Source: Pseudofrankia coriaricola
GTDB taxonomy: Bacteria; Actinomycetota; Actinomycetes; Frankiales; Frankiaceae
Assembly (NCBI RefSeq): GCF_001854805.1
Contig: NZ_MBLO01000027.1
Location: forward strand, 1 to 42,311
Length of the DNA stretch: 42,311 nt
Direction of reading: 5' to 3'
The position numbers and the translations under genes are program-made. Numbering within the stretch: the stretch's first letter is position 1; every line of letters starts with the position of its first letter. The notes beneath the pieces are model-generated. The model did no database searches, was not told the DNA's origin, and was given only the letters and a program-made list of their open reading frames with translations. This document shows positions 40,277 to 42,311 of the stretch, in pieces.

Positions 40277-41095
40277 GTGACCACGAGCGCTGTGCCTGAC
40301 CCCGACAGCACCTACCAGCCCGTGCTCGACACCGCCGTTCCGCACTCGGCACGGGTGTGGAACTACTGGCTCGGCGGGAAGGACAACTACCCGGCCGACC
40401 GGGCGATCGGGAACCAGGTCCGCGAACTCTACCCGGAGATCATCAACATCGCCCGCGAGTCGAGGGCGTTCCTGGGCCGGGTGGTGCGGTTCCTGGCCGG
40501 CGAGGCCGGCATCCGCCAGTTCCTCGACATCGGTACCGGCCTGCCGACCGCCGACAACACCCACGAGGTCGCCCAGCGCATCGCCCCAGACGCACGGATC
40601 GTCTACGTGGACCGCGATCCCCTCGTTCTCGTCCACGCCCGGGCCCTGCTGACCAGCACCCCCGAAGGCGCGACCGCCTTCATGGACGCCGACGTCCGCC
40701 AGCCCGACGCCATCCTGGCCGCCGCCACCCGCCTCCTCGACTTCACCCAACCGATCGCGCTGATGATGCTCGGCATCCTCGGCAACGTCGCCGACACCGA
40801 CGAAGCCCACAGCATCGTCACCCGGCTCCTCCACGCCGTACCCGCAGGCAGCTACCTCGTGGTCAACGACGGCACGATCCCCACCGACGACACCGCCGCG
40901 GCGGCGCGCGAGGCGGGCCGCCGCCGCAACGAAGCCGGCGACCCGTACCACCCACGCACCCCCGAGCAGCTCGCCCGGTTCCTCGACGGCCTGGAACTCG
41001 TCGAACCCGGCGTCGTCTCCACCTCACTGTGGCGACCCGACCCCGGCACCAACCCCACCCCCGTCGACAGCCACTGCGGCGTCGCCCGCAAATAA
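40277..41095 (+). CDS. SAM-dependent methyltransferase, DUF574 (Methyltransf_19) family
   Basis: A 272-residue protein of the large actinomycete-specific DUF574 family. Diagnostic blocks are HSARVWNYWLGGKDNYPADR, VVRFLAGEAGIRQFLDIGTG with LPTADNTHEVAQ, ARIVYVDRDPLVLVHARALL and IALMMLGILGNVADTDEAHS. The family is structurally a SAM methyltransferase; physiological substrates are unknown. I choose GTG 40277 because GAGGGAG precedes it by six bases; ATG 40271 and the upstream GTG 40244 are alternatives. The gene is flanked by IS remnants on both sides. Confidence 0.92.
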   Translation: MTTSAVPDPDSTYQPVLDTAVPHSARVWNYWLGGKDNYPADRAIGNQVRELYPEIINIARESRAFLGRVVRFLAGEAGIRQFLDIGTGLPTADNTHEVAQRIAPDARIVYVDRDPLVLVHARALLTSTPEGATAFMDADVRQPDAILAAATRLLDFTQPIALMMLGILGNVADTDEAHSIVTRLLHAVPAGSYLVVNDGTIPTDDTAAAAREAGRRRNEAGDPYHPRTPEQLARFLDGLELVEPGVVSTSLWRPDPGTNPTPVDSHCGVARK

Positions 41096-41145
41096 CACTC
41101 ACAGTTGCGTTCGGCGACTGGCGGGATTGGTTCGCGACGCTGGAG

Positions 41146-41626
41146 ATGACGACCGCCGCAGTCAACAGCGCCCTGCAACGGGCCAGGGCCCGGCTCGGCG
41201 AGGCGGGGCTGCGCGAGGACCAGATCGACGAGCCCGCCGACCCCGGCGACCGCGCCCAGGTCGAGCGGTATGCCGTCGCCTTCGAGAGCGCCGACCTGGC
41301 GGCTCTGGAGAAGCTGCTGACCGATGACGCAGTCTTGGAGATGCCGCCGTTCCTCACCTGGTACGCCGGCCGCGAGCCCTACATCCGCTTCATGGCACGC
41401 CTCTTCACCCTCCGGGGCACGGGCTGGCGCATGGTGCCGACGCGGGCGAACGGGCAACCCCGCGCTGGCCGCCTACACACGCGCCCAGGACGGCGAATAC
41501 CACCTGCACACCCTCCAGGTCTTCACCGTCACCGCGTCAGGTATCAGCCGCAACAACGTCTTCCAGGACCAGGACCTGTTCGACTCCTTCGGCCTGCCCG
41601 GCAAGATCGGCGGCGCCGAGAAATGA
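41146..41626 (+). pseudogene. ECF sigma factor with SnoaL-like tail, truncated and frameshifted
   Basis: The first frame reads MTTAAVNSALQRARARLGEA, then DRAQVERYAVAFESADLAAL, EKLLTDDAVLEMPPFLTWYA and GREPYIRFMA. This is the end of sigma region 4 followed by the SnoaL-like domain of SigJ/SigG-type ECF factors. Near 41455 the frame shifts and continues NPALAAYTRAQDGEYHLHTL and QVFTVTASGISRNNVFQDQD with FDSFGLPGKI. Sigma region 2 and most of region 4 are missing. Not functional as a sigma factor. Confidence 0.8.
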
Positions 41627-41663
41627 CCCCAGGGAATCTTCCGCCAGCCTCGCCGCGACCCCT

Positions 41664-42100
41664 GTACCGTGCCAGAACTCGGTCTCGGGGCGTTGATCTG
41701 CAACTTCGCTGCCAGGCGCCGTGGCGGATGATCGTGGCTCAAGGTCGTGCGACTGGTGTATCTGGTCATGGTGCGGGTGTTCGGCTGGCTCGTCCTGCTC
41801 ACCCGCAGCGATGCGGCGAGGATGACGGAACTACTGGTCTTGCGCCAGGAGGTCGACGTGCTGCGTCGCCAGGTCGGGCGGCCTCGGTTCACCTGGCCGG
41901 ATCGCGCGGTCCTGGCCGCGCCGGCCCGACTGCTCCCCCGCGGGGCCCGGTCGTGCCGGCTGGTGACCCCGGCGACGCTGCTGGCCTGGCACCGCCGGCT
42001 GGTCCGTCGGCGGTGGATCTACCCGCACCGCACCGGTCGCCCGTCGAATGCACCGACAAGATCTTCCTCTACGGCGAACGCCACACCACTGCCGTAGACG
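41664..42100 (+). mobile_element. Integrase-type IS remnant, copy 2, with internal deletion
   Basis: The second copy of the element at 39116. The N-terminal transposase frame (from 41747) reads [20 protein letters not shown], then [40 protein letters not shown] and YPHRTGRPS. At about 42045 it jumps to [18 protein letters not shown], which corresponds to the C-terminal RQECTDR..LYGE segment seen at 29583. The whole DDE core is deleted. It ends against the gene at the window's right edge. Confidence 0.75.
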
Positions 42101-42311
42101 ACGTCCTGCACGGCCCCGAGGTGCGCGGTGAGCCCCTCGGCAAGGCCTCCGACCAGACCAGCCACGCTGCCGGCAAAGGTGGCGGTGACAAATCCGCTCA
42201 CCCCGGAGGCGTGGCCGAGCGCCAGCACCGGATGGTTGTCGTCGTACGTCTCATTGATGTCGTACTCGTCGTAGAACATGATCGCCCTGCCGATGGCGGC
42301 GCCCAGGAACG
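42019..42311 (-). CDS. Unknown protein, partial at window end
   Basis: The frame enters from beyond the right edge: [20 protein letters not shown], then [40 protein letters not shown] and [11 protein letters not shown]. It is hydrophobic and small-residue-rich with a Tyr/Asp-rich acidic patch, possibly membrane-associated. From about 42100 to the stop at 42019 the sequence is antisense of the IS remnant, so the natural C-terminus is replaced. Family not recognised. Confidence 0.45.
   Translation of the reverse strand, partial: FLGAAIGRAIMFYDEYDINETYDDNHPVLALGHASGVSGFVTATFAGSVAGLVGGLAEGLTAHLGAVQDVVYGSGVAFAVEEDLVGAFDGRPVRCG

Noticed and set aside
1-42311. CRISPR array, rRNA or complete tRNA genes
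   Set aside because: No regularly spaced short repeats and no recognisable RNA gene found on reading through the window.

Overview
This is a very GC-rich actinobacterial window. Codon use is strongly G/C at third positions. The gene families present are an SsgA-type sporulation/division protein, two F420-type luciferase-like oxidoreductases, a DUF574-type SAM methyltransferase, a SigE-type ECF sigma factor, and a DevR/DevS (DosR/DosS) two-component pair. Together they point to a morphologically complex actinomycete. Frankia or a relative is my best guess, but that is inference and no rRNA is present to test it.

Layout. About 100-4070 holds an N-terminally truncated alcohol dehydrogenase, then an intact TetR / ABC ATPase / ABC permease export cassette. 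About 4250-7270 is a graveyard of fragments: pieces of a DevS-like kinase, SpoIIE phosphatase, patatin, universal stress proteins (USP), archaeal-type FBP aldolase/phosphatase, a site-2 protease and PEP synthase, some joined to each other. About 7320-16354, mostly minus strand, holds an internally deleted P-type ATPase, a flavodoxin-like protein, a MacB/FtsX-type ABC exporter, a DoxX-like membrane protein and a tandem USP. About 16730-22700 holds a hypothetical protein, a truncated alpha/beta hydrolase abutting an inverted USP fragment, an SsgA-like protein, a ribosome-hibernation-factor-like protein, DevR, DevS and another SpoIIE fragment.

This 4-23 kb block looks like a hypoxia/dormancy (DevRS) island under heavy decay. 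By eye there are six DevR-box-like sequences related to GGGACTWWAGTCCC upstream of devR, the ATPase, the ABC exporter, doxX, a USP fragment and a SpoIIE fragment.

About 23.2-27.1 kb contains an F420-type oxidoreductase and a three-gene operon (hotdog-like protein, second F420-type oxidoreductase, methyltransferase). Two oppositely oriented AraC remnants follow, then a 6PGDH-like dehydrogenase and a methyltransferase. A transposase remnant (29.4 kb) precedes a SigE sigma / membrane-protein pair, a divergent HxlR regulator / methyltransferase pair, a broken serine recombinase and a DHA2 MFS exporter with its TetR regulator, which share an operator sequence. The right end (36.6-42.3 kb) is eroded again: a ThiF fragment, an IS6-type transposase fragment, two copies of the left part of one integrase-type IS, and a frameshifted sigma factor. 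A cold-shock gene, a DUF574 methyltransferase and two small proteins remain intact.

No tRNA, rRNA or CRISPR array was seen. All functional calls are from reading translations by eye; no database search was run.
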